A stretch of DNA of 44,822 nucleotides from an uncultured Eubacteriales bacterium (GCA_934486755.1 CAKSQT010000007.1:1-44822), one strand, 5' to 3'. Positions 17,065-26,545 are shown, numbered from the stretch's first letter. The notes: generated by a model not told the origin, from the letters alone. A program made the numbers and translations.

Positions 17065-18366
17065 TCAATCGACTTTTTCAACAGTTATCCTCTGTATAAA
17101 CCCTGCCTTGTGAAATTCACCGTCGCCTTCGTCGAATTTCATATCGTTATACACCACGACAAATGTATTTTTTGAAATTTTTTCTGCAAAAGTATTGCTG
17201 TAACTTGAAGTATCAAAATACTTGCTGTCGGAATCGGATTTACCGCTTTCACGTTCTTCCTCTAATGTCTTACCGATTATATTGTAAGGCTTGCTCCAAT
17301 TCGCACCGTTATCTTCTGAAATTTTGAAATGAACGCCCGGTCTGCCGTAAATCAAAACGGCTATTCCGTTTTCAAGCGTAATTATATGCGGAGTAACGCT
17401 TGAATCCGCAACCGAAATAGGTTTTTCCCAGTTAAACCCTGAGTCGTGCGATATTGCAAGCATAGTGTCGCAAAGCGGTGTGGATTCTTTCGGATCTACA
17501 CTCATATCCATTCGCATAGAACACAGAAGATCGCCGTTTTCGCATAAGGCAAGGTCTGCTTCGTTTCCATCACCCGAATAGCCGTAAGGTGTTTCCCCGA
17601 AGTCCTCTGCTACGGTACTTCGCAAACGCCAGTTAAGCCCTTTGTCAACGGATTCCAACAAATAAACGGAGGGACAATAGCGGTTTGACACCTTGGGATT
17701 TTGACCAAATGTGAGGGCAAGCAATGTGCCGTCCCTTAATTCGGTAAGTCCTGCTATGTACGGATTTTTAAATATAAACGGTTGTATAAATTGCTTGACA
17801 GGAACAAAATCCGCTCCTTCGTAAGACGCTTCGGCATTAACAAAAACCTCTCGATCATCGAAAAGTATTTCAGAGTCGCTGATTATCGGATCTGAATTTT
17901 CATCTTTGAGGTATATTCTTTCCAAACCTTTTGCATTGTCGTCAATGTCGCCGTATTTATATGTGTGTACTATTGCTTCGCCGTTCGGCATACGGAATCG
18001 CTTTTCGGGTTTTATGTCGGAAAGCGGACAAAGATTTTTTTTGCCGCGTAATGCAATTATTTCGCCGCTTCTGAGTTTTAAGTAAGGCGAGCCTATTCCG
18101 AGAAGTACGCCTATGTCGTATTTTTCTTCGCCGTCCGGTATAAACTCAAATGTATCTCCGTTATCGGAGGAGCGGAAATATAAATTGGGAGCCTGGTTTA
18201 TTTTATCCGAAAAAGCAGTATCTTGCTCACCGTTAAAGCGAATTATCAGGTCGCCGTTAGGCTCTTTCCAGAGTCTGGGGATAGCATAAACGCCCCATTT
18301 TGATGTAGAGTCATTTATCGGAGCGGAGAATATGAGATTTTTAAATACGTTTATTTTAACAGACAT
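17065..18366 (-). CDS. Sialidase-like BNR/Asp-box protein, cytoplasmic
   Basis: 433 residues with no signal peptide. Four Asp boxes mark a six-bladed beta-propeller: SSDNGDTF (66-73), SVDKGLNW (239-246), SHDSGFNW (306-313) and SEDNGANW (350-357). A YAIPRLWK motif near 27-34 resembles the Arg-containing FRIP motif of neuraminidases, but the full catalytic set could not be verified, so the protein may cleave another sugar acid or a rhamnoside-like bond. GGAGG precedes the ATG. It is the only gene in its unit and its promoter carries the tandem TGRCAA operator shared with three other units, so it is likely co-expressed with the rhamnose operon transcribed in the opposite direction. Confidence 0.8.
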   Translation of the reverse strand: MSVKINVFKNLIFSAPINDSTSKWGVYAIPRLWKEPNGDLIIRFNGEQDTAFSDKINQAPNLYFRSSDNGDTFEFIPDGEEKYDIGVLLGIGSPYLKLRSGEIIALRGKKNLCPLSDIKPEKRFRMPNGEAIVHTYKYGDIDDNAKGLERIYLKDENSDPIISDSEILFDDREVFVNAEASYEGADFVPVKQFIQPFIFKNPYIAGLTELRDGTLLALTFGQNPKVSNRYCPSVYLLESVDKGLNWRLRSTVAEDFGETPYGYSGDGNEADLALCENGDLLCSMRMDMSVDPKESTPLCDTMLAISHDSGFNWEKPISVADSSVTPHIITLENGIAVLIYGRPGVHFKISEDNGANWSKPYNIIGKTLEEERESGKSDSDSKYFDTSSYSNTFAEKISKNTFVVVYNDMKFDEGDGEFHKAGFIQRITVEKVD

Positions 18367-18394
18367 TAAACCGCCTCCGATATTTCTTTATTAA

Positions 18395-18459
18395 ATTGTA
18401 TTATTTGTTTTGTAAATTCTCAACGACAAAAACTTGTCAAATGGAATAAAATGATGTCC
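18395..18459 (-). promoter_or_regulatory. Shared-regulon promoter 1 (sialidase-like gene)
   Basis: Read on the minus strand: distal half-site GGACATCATTTTATTC starting at 18459, proximal half-site TGACAAGTTTTTGTCG starting at 18439 (period 20), -35 TTGAGA starting at 18423, a 17-base spacer and -10 TACAAT at 18400-18395. The same geometry occurs at three other promoters in the window. The position abutting -35 is that of a class II activator such as AraC-type proteins. Confidence 0.85.
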
Positions 18460-18503
18460 TTTGCCCTTGCAAACTTTATGAAGCGCGGGGCAATTCATTG
18501 ATA

Positions 18504-18569
18504 AGACAATTATTTGTTCTATTTGACAAGTTTTTGGCATTGCATAAAGCAGGTGATAAGCATTACAAT
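18504..18569 (+). promoter_or_regulatory. Shared-regulon promoter 2 (rhamnose operon)
   Basis: Distal half-site AGACAATTATTTGTTC at 18504, proximal half-site TGACAAGTTTTTGGCA at 18524 (period 20), -35 TTGCAT at 18540, an 18-base spacer and -10 TACAAT at 18564-18569. It is divergent from promoter 1. The two proximal sites make a perfect 15-bp inverted repeat at 18428-18442 and 18521-18535. Confidence 0.85.
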
Positions 18570-18604
18570 TTAATTTGTAAAGAAGCGAAGTAGGAGATAT
18601 AAAT

Positions 18605-21600
18605 GTGTTTGGTTTTAGTGAAAATTTCAGTATTTGCGATAACTTAGGAATGCCGTATTCGTTGATTGAAGAACGGGGGCACAGATATAAATCAAAGTCT
18701 GCCGAAATTAAAAACGGAGTCTTTAAAGTTTTGCGCGCCAATACGACTTTTCTTTTTAAAACACCGCGGTTTAAAAACTTTGGTATAAAGGCAACTGTTG
18801 GTTTTTCCGAACCGACATATTGCGTGTCGTGGGGGTTCCTTTTCGGGTATAACAAGGAATTAAAAACGGGGAAAATGGTTCTCTTTAACTATTTGAAGGA
18901 AAAGAAAATTCTGAAAATACGTCTTTTTGACGTAAAAGTAAATAAGTATATATTTATTGAGGAAGCAGAATACCGCAATGTAAAGCTTTCAAGTAACGAA
19001 AAGTATGCTGTCAATGTCAAATGTGAAAACGGCAAATGCTTCGGCGGGCTGGACAATTACGGCTTTTCGTTTAAAACGGGGGAGACTTACGGTAATTTAG
19101 GGATCTCACTGTATTTCCCCGATGACGAAATGAAAGGCGTCAGTCTTTTTTATGATTTTTCAATAACCTCTGACGATCAAATTTCAGTTTTGAATATATT
19201 CCGTCGGCAGTGCGTTATTCCGCATTATGACGGCGGATCGGAAAACTATGTTCTGACCGTTTCGGTAGATAAGCTTGATGAAGAAGCATATCGTGTTTCC
19301 TATGTTCTTGACGGAGGTGTTTTCTCACGCGAACCGAAAGATTATAAAATGGAAATATGGACGGTTCAATACGATATTTTCAAAAACGCCTACATAGCAT
19401 TTTCTAAAAAAACGCATACAAATAAAATGTATCTAAAAAACGGTATGCTTGTTTTTTCTGAGCAAAATGAATTCGGAAAATTCGGTGAACAGGTTTTTAA
19501 AGCGGAGAAAATGCCTTTTAAAGGCACATTTCTATTAACTGAGTTCGACAGTGAATATGATCTTATTTTCGGTTATGATGATTTTAGAAGGCTCGGGAAC
19601 GAGTTTCAGGGCGGCGGAAGAGAGTTTATATATGACAAAGATTCCAAACTTATTTACAGCGGCGAATCAGTATTTGACGACGAGCTGATCGTTGTAAAAT
19701 CTCCCGAGAACAAAAAAATCGTCGGGTTAATACCGAAGGATGTTTCAGAATATGACAAGGCGATCTTCCACGCACAAAATAATCATTACTTTATAGCGGA
19801 TGAATGTATAAAGTTTGAAATTACCGTATGTACAAAGCGAGATATATCTTTATATAGTGTGAAAGCCGAAATTACTGATACATACTTTAACAACGGAAAG
19901 AGTATTGAACTTAAAATATCGGATAACGAAAATACCTTCCGGCGGTTTGGTTATTTTTCGCATAAATATAAGGTTGAAACGGAATCTATGCCGCAGGGCG
20001 TTTATCATATCTGCGTTAGACTGTATTACTGCGGAAAATGCGTAAAAGAACACATATCGGCTTTTGAAATTATTGACTCAAAGAACAATATTTCTCCTGC
20101 CGAAGCGTCGGGATTGCCTTTTATGTATTCGGGTGAGGGAGCGCCTCCTGAAATAGAATATAACTGCCCCGATCCTTGCATAATTAAACCTGATTTTAAT
20201 ATTTGCCACTATTTAAGCGGCATTCAATATCAAGCCACCGTTGCGGAAAGACGCAACCCGTGGAAATTGCTGAAACTGTATAAAAAGAAAGCATTTACCT
20301 GGATAGATGAGAGAACGGTGCCCAATGGTAAAAGTTACCGTGATTATCCGAAAAGTCTTAAAAACTCTGATTTTGTTCAGGTTGGAACAGGTAAAGGAAT
20401 TTTTTTAAATATTATCAATCCAAATTGGTTTGATTATCCTGACATAAGAGAGATATATAACAATTTCAGAAAAGATTATCCGCAGTATGCCGATAAAATT
20501 TTCTGCCTTGAAGAGGGCAAAAAGGTAACGCTTGAAGATCTTGAAGTTTTGTTTTCTGTTTGTCCTGAGGAATGGGTGCAGTATTATTGCGAGAGAAAGA
20601 ATGAGTTTTCCCTTAAATGTTATGGGGAAATAAGGAAAATAAATCCGAATATCAAGATTTCTCACTACGGACCGTATGCACAGTACGGCAGTAACTATTG
20701 GAGTGAATACAGTGCAAAATGGCGCGGAATAAGCAACAAGTATAAAAATGAAATAGTAGACGGCTTTTACGTATTTGAAGACTATCCGTTTATTTGCGAA
20801 CAGCAGACTCATTATTCGGCGTGGGCTATGATGAGTATGATTTTAAACATACCCGACACAAAAATTATGGCGGAACTGTTTTACGATTTTGCCCCCGTTT
20901 GCCCTGACGGTTATGTGTTTTATGCGAATCCTCCGTACGGCAACTGTAAGGTAAAGCCGTATCAAACGGTTACTCAGATATACGAGTATATGTATTCGAC
21001 GCCTGTTTTTCGCGGCGGACAGTTCCATTATTACAGTGACAATTATTTCCAGATCTTACAATCCTATAATATTGATCCTGAACAACGTTTTACGGAGTTT
21101 TTAAAGGGCTGGGGATGCTACCTTGAAAACAAACCTGTAAAACCGCTCCGTTCGGCTGCGTTTATAGCTGAATTTGAACCGTTTGATGACAGATATGACC
21201 TTGATTATAACGGAAGTGCTTTCAACAATGTAAGTCAGGCAGGTGAGTGCTTCGTTTACGAACAAATGGCGGAGTACGGCATGCCTAAGGGATTTATGAC
21301 GAATTTTGACGGGCTGAAACAACTGGATAACGATATGGCTGACCTTATTTGTATTCCGTCGTTAAAGGACAGGGAAAAATCCGAGATCTCAAAACTAAGG
21401 GAATTGTTTGAAAACGGGGCAGCAATGGTTGCGGTCGGATATGTTGACGGTCTTGAAGATATTTTCGGTGTAGAGAAATGCAAATCCCGTGATATTGTTA
21501 ATCAATTTAAGGGCAAAGATGACGAAGAACTTATTACACCGCGTAAGGCGGAGTTCCGTTACCGTGTAACCGACGCAGAAACGGTCTTGTATGCAGTAAA

Positions 21601-22054
21601 TACTGTGACAGGAGCAAAATATCCTGCAATAATAAAAAAAGATAAGGCTGTTCTTATAAATTGCTACATTTGCGATGTCGGAAGTGAAAATTATGTTTTT
21701 GAAACCTTCGGATTGGCAAATATAAGCAATCTGCTTAAAGAAACATGCGCCCGACTTTTAAAAAGTATCAGCGAGCCTGCGGCAACGGCTGACGGGCGTT
21801 ACGGTATTAATGTGTTCGAAAATACAAAAGGCGAAACGATGCTTATGTTGACGGATTATTCCTATTACGGTGAATCGTCGGAGACAAGCGAGGCGTTTGT
21901 ACGGTTCGATAATTTGAATGTGAAGGACATTTCGTTTGCAGGTCATACGGATGACGAGTGTGTGATTAACAAATTCTTTGACGGTGAACGGTTAAGCGCT
22001 TTCAGTGTTGAGATCAAGCAACGCCAAGCTTTAATGTTTAAACTTAAAGTTTAG
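18605..22054 (+). CDS. Large unclassified glycoside-hydrolase-like protein
   Basis: 1149 residues, no signal peptide, no family I can name. The first 500 residues look like beta-sandwich domains. From about 520 to 860 there is a TIM-barrel-like part rich in aromatic and acidic motifs: FSVCPEEWVQYYC (Glu655/656), KISHYGPYAQYGSNYW, GFYVFEDYPF (Glu725) and KIMAELFYDF (Glu757). Then follows a Rossmann-like segment (ISKLRELFENGAAMVAVG) like the trimerisation domain of GH42-type enzymes, and a C-terminal beta domain. Glu655/656 as acid/base and Glu757 as nucleophile is a guess. The start is GTG with AGGAG eight bases upstream. It leads an operon with DUF4867 and rhamnose isomerase, so an intracellular exo-glycosidase releasing rhamnose or a neighbouring sugar is plausible. 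Confidence 0.72.
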   Translation: MFGFSENFSICDNLGMPYSLIEERGHRYKSKSAEIKNGVFKVLRANTTFLFKTPRFKNFGIKATVGFSEPTYCVSWGFLFGYNKELKTGKMVLFNYLKEKKILKIRLFDVKVNKYIFIEEAEYRNVKLSSNEKYAVNVKCENGKCFGGLDNYGFSFKTGETYGNLGISLYFPDDEMKGVSLFYDFSITSDDQISVLNIFRRQCVIPHYDGGSENYVLTVSVDKLDEEAYRVSYVLDGGVFSREPKDYKMEIWTVQYDIFKNAYIAFSKKTHTNKMYLKNGMLVFSEQNEFGKFGEQVFKAEKMPFKGTFLLTEFDSEYDLIFGYDDFRRLGNEFQGGGREFIYDKDSKLIYSGESVFDDELIVVKSPENKKIVGLIPKDVSEYDKAIFHAQNNHYFIADECIKFEITVCTKRDISLYSVKAEITDTYFNNGKSIELKISDNENTFRRFGYFSHKYKVETESMPQGVYHICVRLYYCGKCVKEHISAFEIIDSKNNISPAEASGLPFMYSGEGAPPEIEYNCPDPCIIKPDFNICHYLSGIQYQATVAERRNPWKLLKLYKKKAFTWIDERTVPNGKSYRDYPKSLKNSDFVQVGTGKGIFLNIINPNWFDYPDIREIYNNFRKDYPQYADKIFCLEEGKKVTLEDLEVLFSVCPEEWVQYYCERKNEFSLKCYGEIRKINPNIKISHYGPYAQYGSNYWSEYSAKWRGISNKYKNEIVDGFYVFEDYPFICEQQTHYSAWAMMSMILNIPDTKIMAELFYDFAPVCPDGYVFYANPPYGNCKVKPYQTVTQIYEYMYSTPVFRGGQFHYYSDNYFQILQSYNIDPEQRFTEFLKGWGCYLENKPVKPLRSAAFIAEFEPFDDRYDLDYNGSAFNNVSQAGECFVYEQMAEYGMPKGFMTNFDGLKQLDNDMADLICIPSLKDREKSEISKLRELFENGAAMVAVGYVDGLEDIFGVEKCKSRDIVNQFKGKDDEELITPRKAEFRYRVTDAETVLYAVNTVTGAKYPAIIKKDKAVLINCYICDVGSENYVFETFGLANISNLLKETCARLLKSISEPAATADGRYGINVFENTKGETMLMLTDYSYYGESSETSEAFVRFDNLNVKDISFAGHTDDECVINKFFDGERLSAFSVEIKQRQALMFKLKV

Positions 22055-22065
22055 GATGTGATATT

Positions 22066-22716
22066 TTGAAAGTATACAGTGTAAGAAGCAGCAAATTCAG
22101 AAAATACGGCAGAGTTTTGGAGCAATATGATTACGAAGAACTCTTTAAAACTATGGAAGCCGTTAAAATGCAGAATAGTGGGATAGATTATGTTGCGAGT
22201 GTACCCGAATTGGAAAAATGCGAAGTGGCTGCCGAAATGCAGAATAGAGGATTTGGCGGTATTCCTATACAAATTGGATATGTTTGCGGCAAAAGCCATA
22301 GACTTGACTGTCTTGAATACCATAAAAGTTCTGAGTTTAATATAGCTGTTGATGATGTTGTTTTGGTTGTCGGCAAAGAGGAAGATATTGAAAAAGGCAG
22401 TTTTAACACTAAATCCTGCGAGGCTTTTTTGTTACCGTCAGGGGTAGGCGTGGAACTGTTTGCGACCACGCTGCATTATGCTCCGTTCAATGTAAATGAC
22501 AAGGGATATAAAATGATATGTGTTCTGCCGAGAGGAACCAATTCAGATGTTCCGGAAATTGCAATAAAATGCGATGAGGATAAAATGTGCTTCGGAACCA
22601 ATAAGTGGATAATGACGCATCCCGACGCGGCGGCTGACAATGTTGGTGTTTATGTCGGAATTGAAGGCGTAAATTTTGAATTTAATATGTTAGAATTTGG
22701 GGAGGTACAGTCATGA
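22066..22716 (+). CDS. DUF4867-family cupin-like protein
   Basis: 216 residues, probably starting at TTG with AGGATG about eight bases upstream; no ATG fits. The sequence pattern (FRKYGRVLEQYDYEEL at the N-terminus, EAFLLPSGVGVELFATTLHY near the centre, GTNKWIMTHPDAA near the end) matches what I recall of DUF4867, a small cupin-like family that travels with rhamnose isomerase in Firmicutes. Histidines in TTLHYAPF and a carboxylate-rich face suggest sugar or metal binding, perhaps a sugar mutarotase or isomerase accessory. It overlaps the rhaA start by four bases, so the two are translated together. Confidence 0.75.
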   Translation: MKVYSVRSSKFRKYGRVLEQYDYEELFKTMEAVKMQNSGIDYVASVPELEKCEVAAEMQNRGFGGIPIQIGYVCGKSHRLDCLEYHKSSEFNIAVDDVVLVVGKEEDIEKGSFNTKSCEAFLLPSGVGVELFATTLHYAPFNVNDKGYKMICVLPRGTNSDVPEIAIKCDEDKMCFGTNKWIMTHPDAAADNVGVYVGIEGVNFEFNMLEFGEVQS

Positions 22717-23999
22717 AAGAAAGGCTAATAATCAAAGGCTTTGAAAACGCAAGAGAAGTATATGCTTCATACGGAGTTGATGTCGACAAAGTGACCGAGC
22801 GTTTTTTAAACATTCCCGTTTCAATTCCCTGTTGGCAGGGAGATGATATAATAGGTTTTGAATCCGCAGGTGCAGGGGCAAGCGGCGGGCTTATGATTAC
22901 AGGTAATTATCCAGGCAGACCGAGAACTCCGTCCGAGTACAGGGCAGATTTGGAGAAGGCGCTTTCTTATTTGCCGGGTAGAGTTAAGGTTAATTTACAT
23001 TCAAGCTACGGTGAGAATTACGAAAGCGGCATAGACCGAGATGAATATGCTCCCAGACATTTCAAGAATTGGGTCGAGTGGGCAAAGAATAACGGCGTAG
23101 GTCTTGATATGAACGCAACTACTTTCTCTCATCCGTTGGCATCGGACGGTCTTACTATTTCAAATCCCAACGAAAATATAAGAAAATTTTGGGTTAAACA
23201 TATGCAGTCCGTCAGAGAAATTTCCGAATATATCGGCAAGGAACTAGGACAAGTTTGCGTTTTCAACACATGGGTTCAGGACGGTATGAAGGATATGCCG
23301 GCGGACCGTATGAAATACCGCGCTTTGATGAAACAGTCGTTTGATGAAATATTCTCAAAGAAGAAAATTTCAACCGATTATGTTTATGATGCGTTGGAGC
23401 CGAAATTGTTTGCGGTAGGTGTTGAAGAATATACGGTAGGTTCTAACGATTTTTACCTTTCGTATCACGGTTACGCAAGAGCAAACGGAATAGGCAATAC
23501 CATTATGAATTTGGATATGGGGCATTTCCATTGCGAAGAATCCGTTGCAGATAAAATATCCGCAGTTATGCTGTTCTCCGATAGGTTTATGGCACATTTT
23601 ACAAGGGGAATCAGATGGGATTCGGATCACGTCGTTATAAATAACGATAAAACCAACGATATGATGAGAGAGATAGTCCGTTGCGGCGTTTTGGACAAGG
23701 CGTTCATAGGAACCGATTATTTTGATGCTTCAATAAACCGTGTTGCTGCTTGGACAATAGGCACACGCGCGGTAAAGCGTGCTTTGCTTGCCGCTATGCT
23801 CGAACCGACCGAAATGATTAAAAAGGCGGAAAACGACGGCGATTATACAAAACGTTTAACTTTGATAGATGAGTTCCGTTCTCTTCCGTCGGAGGCTGTG
23901 TGGCAGTACATTTGTATGAAAAACAATGTGCCGATAGCAACTGAATGGCTTAACGATTTGAAAGAGTATGAAAAAAATGTTATGCTTAAACGAATATAA
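22713..23999 (+). CDS. rhaA: L-rhamnose isomerase
   Basis: 428 residues, full length for RhaA. It converts L-rhamnose to L-rhamnulose in the cytoplasm with Mn2+. Family motifs include SIPCWQGDD near 36-44, KVNLHSSYGE, VFNTWVQDGMKD, LDMGHFHCEESVADK with metal-binding Asp and His, GIRWDSDHVVI and AFIGTDYFDASINR. GGAGG stands eight bases before the ATG. The rhamnulokinase and aldolase that complete the usual pathway are not in this window. Presence of this gene is the best evidence that the locus handles rhamnose-containing glycans. Confidence 0.96.
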   Translation: MKERLIIKGFENAREVYASYGVDVDKVTERFLNIPVSIPCWQGDDIIGFESAGAGASGGLMITGNYPGRPRTPSEYRADLEKALSYLPGRVKVNLHSSYGENYESGIDRDEYAPRHFKNWVEWAKNNGVGLDMNATTFSHPLASDGLTISNPNENIRKFWVKHMQSVREISEYIGKELGQVCVFNTWVQDGMKDMPADRMKYRALMKQSFDEIFSKKKISTDYVYDALEPKLFAVGVEEYTVGSNDFYLSYHGYARANGIGNTIMNLDMGHFHCEESVADKISAVMLFSDRFMAHFTRGIRWDSDHVVINNDKTNDMMREIVRCGVLDKAFIGTDYFDASINRVAAWTIGTRAVKRALLAAMLEPTEMIKKAENDGDYTKRLTLIDEFRSLPSEAVWQYICMKNNVPIATEWLNDLKEYEKNVMLKRI

Positions 24000-24016
24000 A
24001 CTATTTTTGGGGTAAT

Positions 24017-24790
24017 ATGGAAATGTATAAAATATTTGCGATAGGCAACAGCCTTACTTCTGATACAACAAGATTTTTCACAGAAATTTGCGAGAAAGAT
24101 CAGGGATATTCAAAATTGGTCGCTGCTTTAATCGGCGGGATGAACCTTGAAGGACACGCGCAAAGGAGTTTATCCGGTGCACATGAATACGAAATATATA
24201 TAAACGGTATTAATTCGCGGTTTAAAACTTCGCTTGGCGAGGCGCTTGCGAGTGATGAGTGGGACTACATAATAATGCAACAGGCGTATGATGCGTTTGA
24301 AAATCCCGAAAATCTCAGCAAATACTACAAGTACTTCGCCGATTGCTTTAAACTGGCTGCCCCTAAGGCAAAGGTGTTGATACTTAATACGTGGGCGCCG
24401 TTTGTTGACGGAGATATGAAGAAAAATGCTGAGCAAAACCGTCAATATGAAGAAATGGCGCTATGTGCGGCTCAGGCAATGAATTTGGACAAGAGCAGCA
24501 TTGTACCCGTTGGTAAGGTTATAGATAAAACTGTCAAGGGCAAAATACCGTATATTTACCGCGACAATGTTCATTTAACACTTTCAGGCGGAAGGTATGC
24601 TGCGGCGCTTACTTTGTATTCATACCTTTCCGGAAAAAAAGCAGTCGGAAATGATTTTAGGACATTTCTTAATCCGCGCACAGAGGAAGATTTCTTGTTC
24701 GGAGAACTGTGCGGTGATGTATTCACCCCTATGACTGAAGAAAATATAAGAAAAATACAGGAAAACATTGATTCAGTTTTGCACAACTAG
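24017..24790 (+). CDS. SGNH-type esterase, DUF4886-like
   Basis: 257 residues, cytoplasmic. The N-terminal FAIGNSLTSD supplies the nucleophile Ser12. GGMNLEGH and DYIIMQQAYDAF form the middle blocks, and the C-terminal RDNVHLTLSGG carries the catalytic Asp183-x-x-His186 pair. This matches DUF4886, a GDSL/SGNH-like family common in polysaccharide loci and believed to be carbohydrate deacetylases. In this operon, removal of acetyl groups from rhamnogalacturonan-like oligosaccharides is a reasonable guess. It follows rhaA by 17 bases with GGGG as ribosome site. Confidence 0.8.
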   Translation: MEMYKIFAIGNSLTSDTTRFFTEICEKDQGYSKLVAALIGGMNLEGHAQRSLSGAHEYEIYINGINSRFKTSLGEALASDEWDYIIMQQAYDAFENPENLSKYYKYFADCFKLAAPKAKVLILNTWAPFVDGDMKKNAEQNRQYEEMALCAAQAMNLDKSSIVPVGKVIDKTVKGKIPYIYRDNVHLTLSGGRYAAALTLYSYLSGKKAVGNDFRTFLNPRTEEDFLFGELCGDVFTPMTEENIRKIQENIDSVLHN

Positions 24791-24841
24791 AACAATTAAA
24801 GATTAAGAAAACAATATTATAATTCAAATGAGGTGCCTACA

Positions 24842-26428
24842 ATGGATCTAAGCAAACTTACACTCCACGAAAAAATTTGTCAGATGATGGTCGTAAAGGC
24901 GGACCCTAAAAAGCATATTGCACAATACGGTTCAATAAAGAACTTTATGGAACAATATCCCGTAGGCGGTATCTTTATCGCACGGGAGATTCAAAATGAC
25001 AAGTCGATAGACAGAAAAAAATTTGCGGAAATAGTTGCGGAATATCAGAAATACTCTAAGATCCCGCTGCTTGTTGCCGCCGATTCCGAGAGCGGAACAG
25101 GTTTTCTGGGTAAGGATTATATAACTTTGCCGCCTCCGATGGCGCTTGGTTCTTCGCGCGATAAATCACTTGCATACGATTACGGCAAGGCAATTGCACA
25201 ACAATGCCGCACGGTCGGCGTAAACTGGGCATTTGCTCCTGTTTGTGATATGATTTTCAATAAATTCAACGAAATAGTACGTCACAGAAGTATATCCAAC
25301 GACCCTCAACTTCAAGCCGAAATGCTTGCCGAAGAAATAAAGGGTTTTCAGGAGCACGGCGTTTTGACAACGGGAAAGCACTTCCCCGGCGACGGATGCG
25401 ACGCGCGCAATCAACACATTGTCGGCAGCGTCAACAACCTTTCAAGGCAAGAGTGGCTTGAAACCTACGGAAAGGTATACAAGTCTTCCTTCGATGCGGG
25501 AATGATGGCGGTTATGGTCGGTCATATTTCGGTTCCCGCCTTCCAAAACGACGCGGTTGACGGGGTATATCCGCCCGCCACACTTTCCTCCGACGCGATA
25601 AGTCTCCTTAAAAACGAACTCGGCTTTAAGGGCGTGGCTATTACCGACGCTATGGATATGGGCGGTTTTGTCCGTTGGAAGTTTGACCGCAGAAAAGCGG
25701 AGGTCGAGGCGTTTAAAGCAGGTCTTGATATGATGCTTTGGCCGCGTGAGGAGACTGCCGAACTGATTGAAAAGGCCGTTGAAAACGGCGAAATACCGAT
25801 GTCGCGCCTTGATGACGCAGTAGGCAGAATTCAAGCCTTAAAGGAAACCATACCCGACTTCGAAGCAAAGCCCGAACAATATGAGAGTTCGTTAGAGTTT
25901 GCGAAAGCAACACAAAGCAAGGTTGCAGAAAAGGGTTCAACACTCTACAAAAACAAACTTGGTTTACTTCCTATTGACGGGAATAAGGTAAAAAAGGTTC
26001 GTATAATATCCGCAGTTGAATTTCTTATGGAAGGCAGAGATTATTTGGATGAACTTGCCGATTTTGTGGTGGACGAATTTAAGAAACACGGTGCCGAAGT
26101 AGACTTGCGCCGCGAGTGGGACGTTTATCTTGAAGACTATGAGTCCGGTGAAATTGACTGCGATTACGACCTTATAGTTTACTGTGCTTTTTCACACTCG
26201 GCACTTCCGCTGTATGCAAGACAACTTGTTAATCTTCATTCGGCACAGCGCTTTGATGAAGACAAGACGGTAGTAATGGTTATAGGCACACCTCATTATT
26301 TAACCGAATATTTCCCGCTTGCAGATACGGCAATCCACACATATACCGACAAGCGATGTATAAGCAATGCCGTTGACGCAATCTACGGTGAGAGACCGTT
26401 TTACGGAAAATTACCTTTAAAGATTTAA
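24842..26428 (+). CDS. Glycoside hydrolase family 3 enzyme
   Basis: 528 residues from the ATG chosen because GAGGTG lies just upstream; an in-frame GTG lies nine bases earlier. The GH3 N-terminal barrel is clear: VPGGIFIAR-type entry (YPVGGIFIA), KHFPGDG at 179-185 and the nucleophile Asp269 in ITDAMDMGG. His192 in the loop after KHFPGDG recalls the Asp-His acid/base of NagZ-like beta-N-acetylhexosaminidases, so a hexosaminidase or beta-glucosidase is possible. A shorter alpha/beta-sandwich domain follows (about 345-528). There is no signal peptide, so it acts on imported oligosaccharides. The lack of a fibronectin III domain fits the shorter GH3 class. Confidence 0.9.
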   Translation: MDLSKLTLHEKICQMMVVKADPKKHIAQYGSIKNFMEQYPVGGIFIAREIQNDKSIDRKKFAEIVAEYQKYSKIPLLVAADSESGTGFLGKDYITLPPPMALGSSRDKSLAYDYGKAIAQQCRTVGVNWAFAPVCDMIFNKFNEIVRHRSISNDPQLQAEMLAEEIKGFQEHGVLTTGKHFPGDGCDARNQHIVGSVNNLSRQEWLETYGKVYKSSFDAGMMAVMVGHISVPAFQNDAVDGVYPPATLSSDAISLLKNELGFKGVAITDAMDMGGFVRWKFDRRKAEVEAFKAGLDMMLWPREETAELIEKAVENGEIPMSRLDDAVGRIQALKETIPDFEAKPEQYESSLEFAKATQSKVAEKGSTLYKNKLGLLPIDGNKVKKVRIISAVEFLMEGRDYLDELADFVVDEFKKHGAEVDLRREWDVYLEDYESGEIDCDYDLIVYCAFSHSALPLYARQLVNLHSAQRFDEDKTVVMVIGTPHYLTEYFPLADTAIHTYTDKRCISNAVDAIYGERPFYGKLPLKI

Positions 26429-26545
26429 AAACACAGGTTTGAAATGAATTGCAATTTTTATATAATTAATCGCAATTATATATATTCCGTATTTAAAAAA
26501 TAAATGCTATCATTTAATTAACGAAGTTGAAAGGAAATTCCCGAT

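Noticed and set aside
26452..26488. Terminator-like AATTGC/GCAATT pair before the GH141-like gene
   Set aside because: Only six weak pairs with a long AT loop in very AT-rich DNA; the genes on both sides appear to be one operon.
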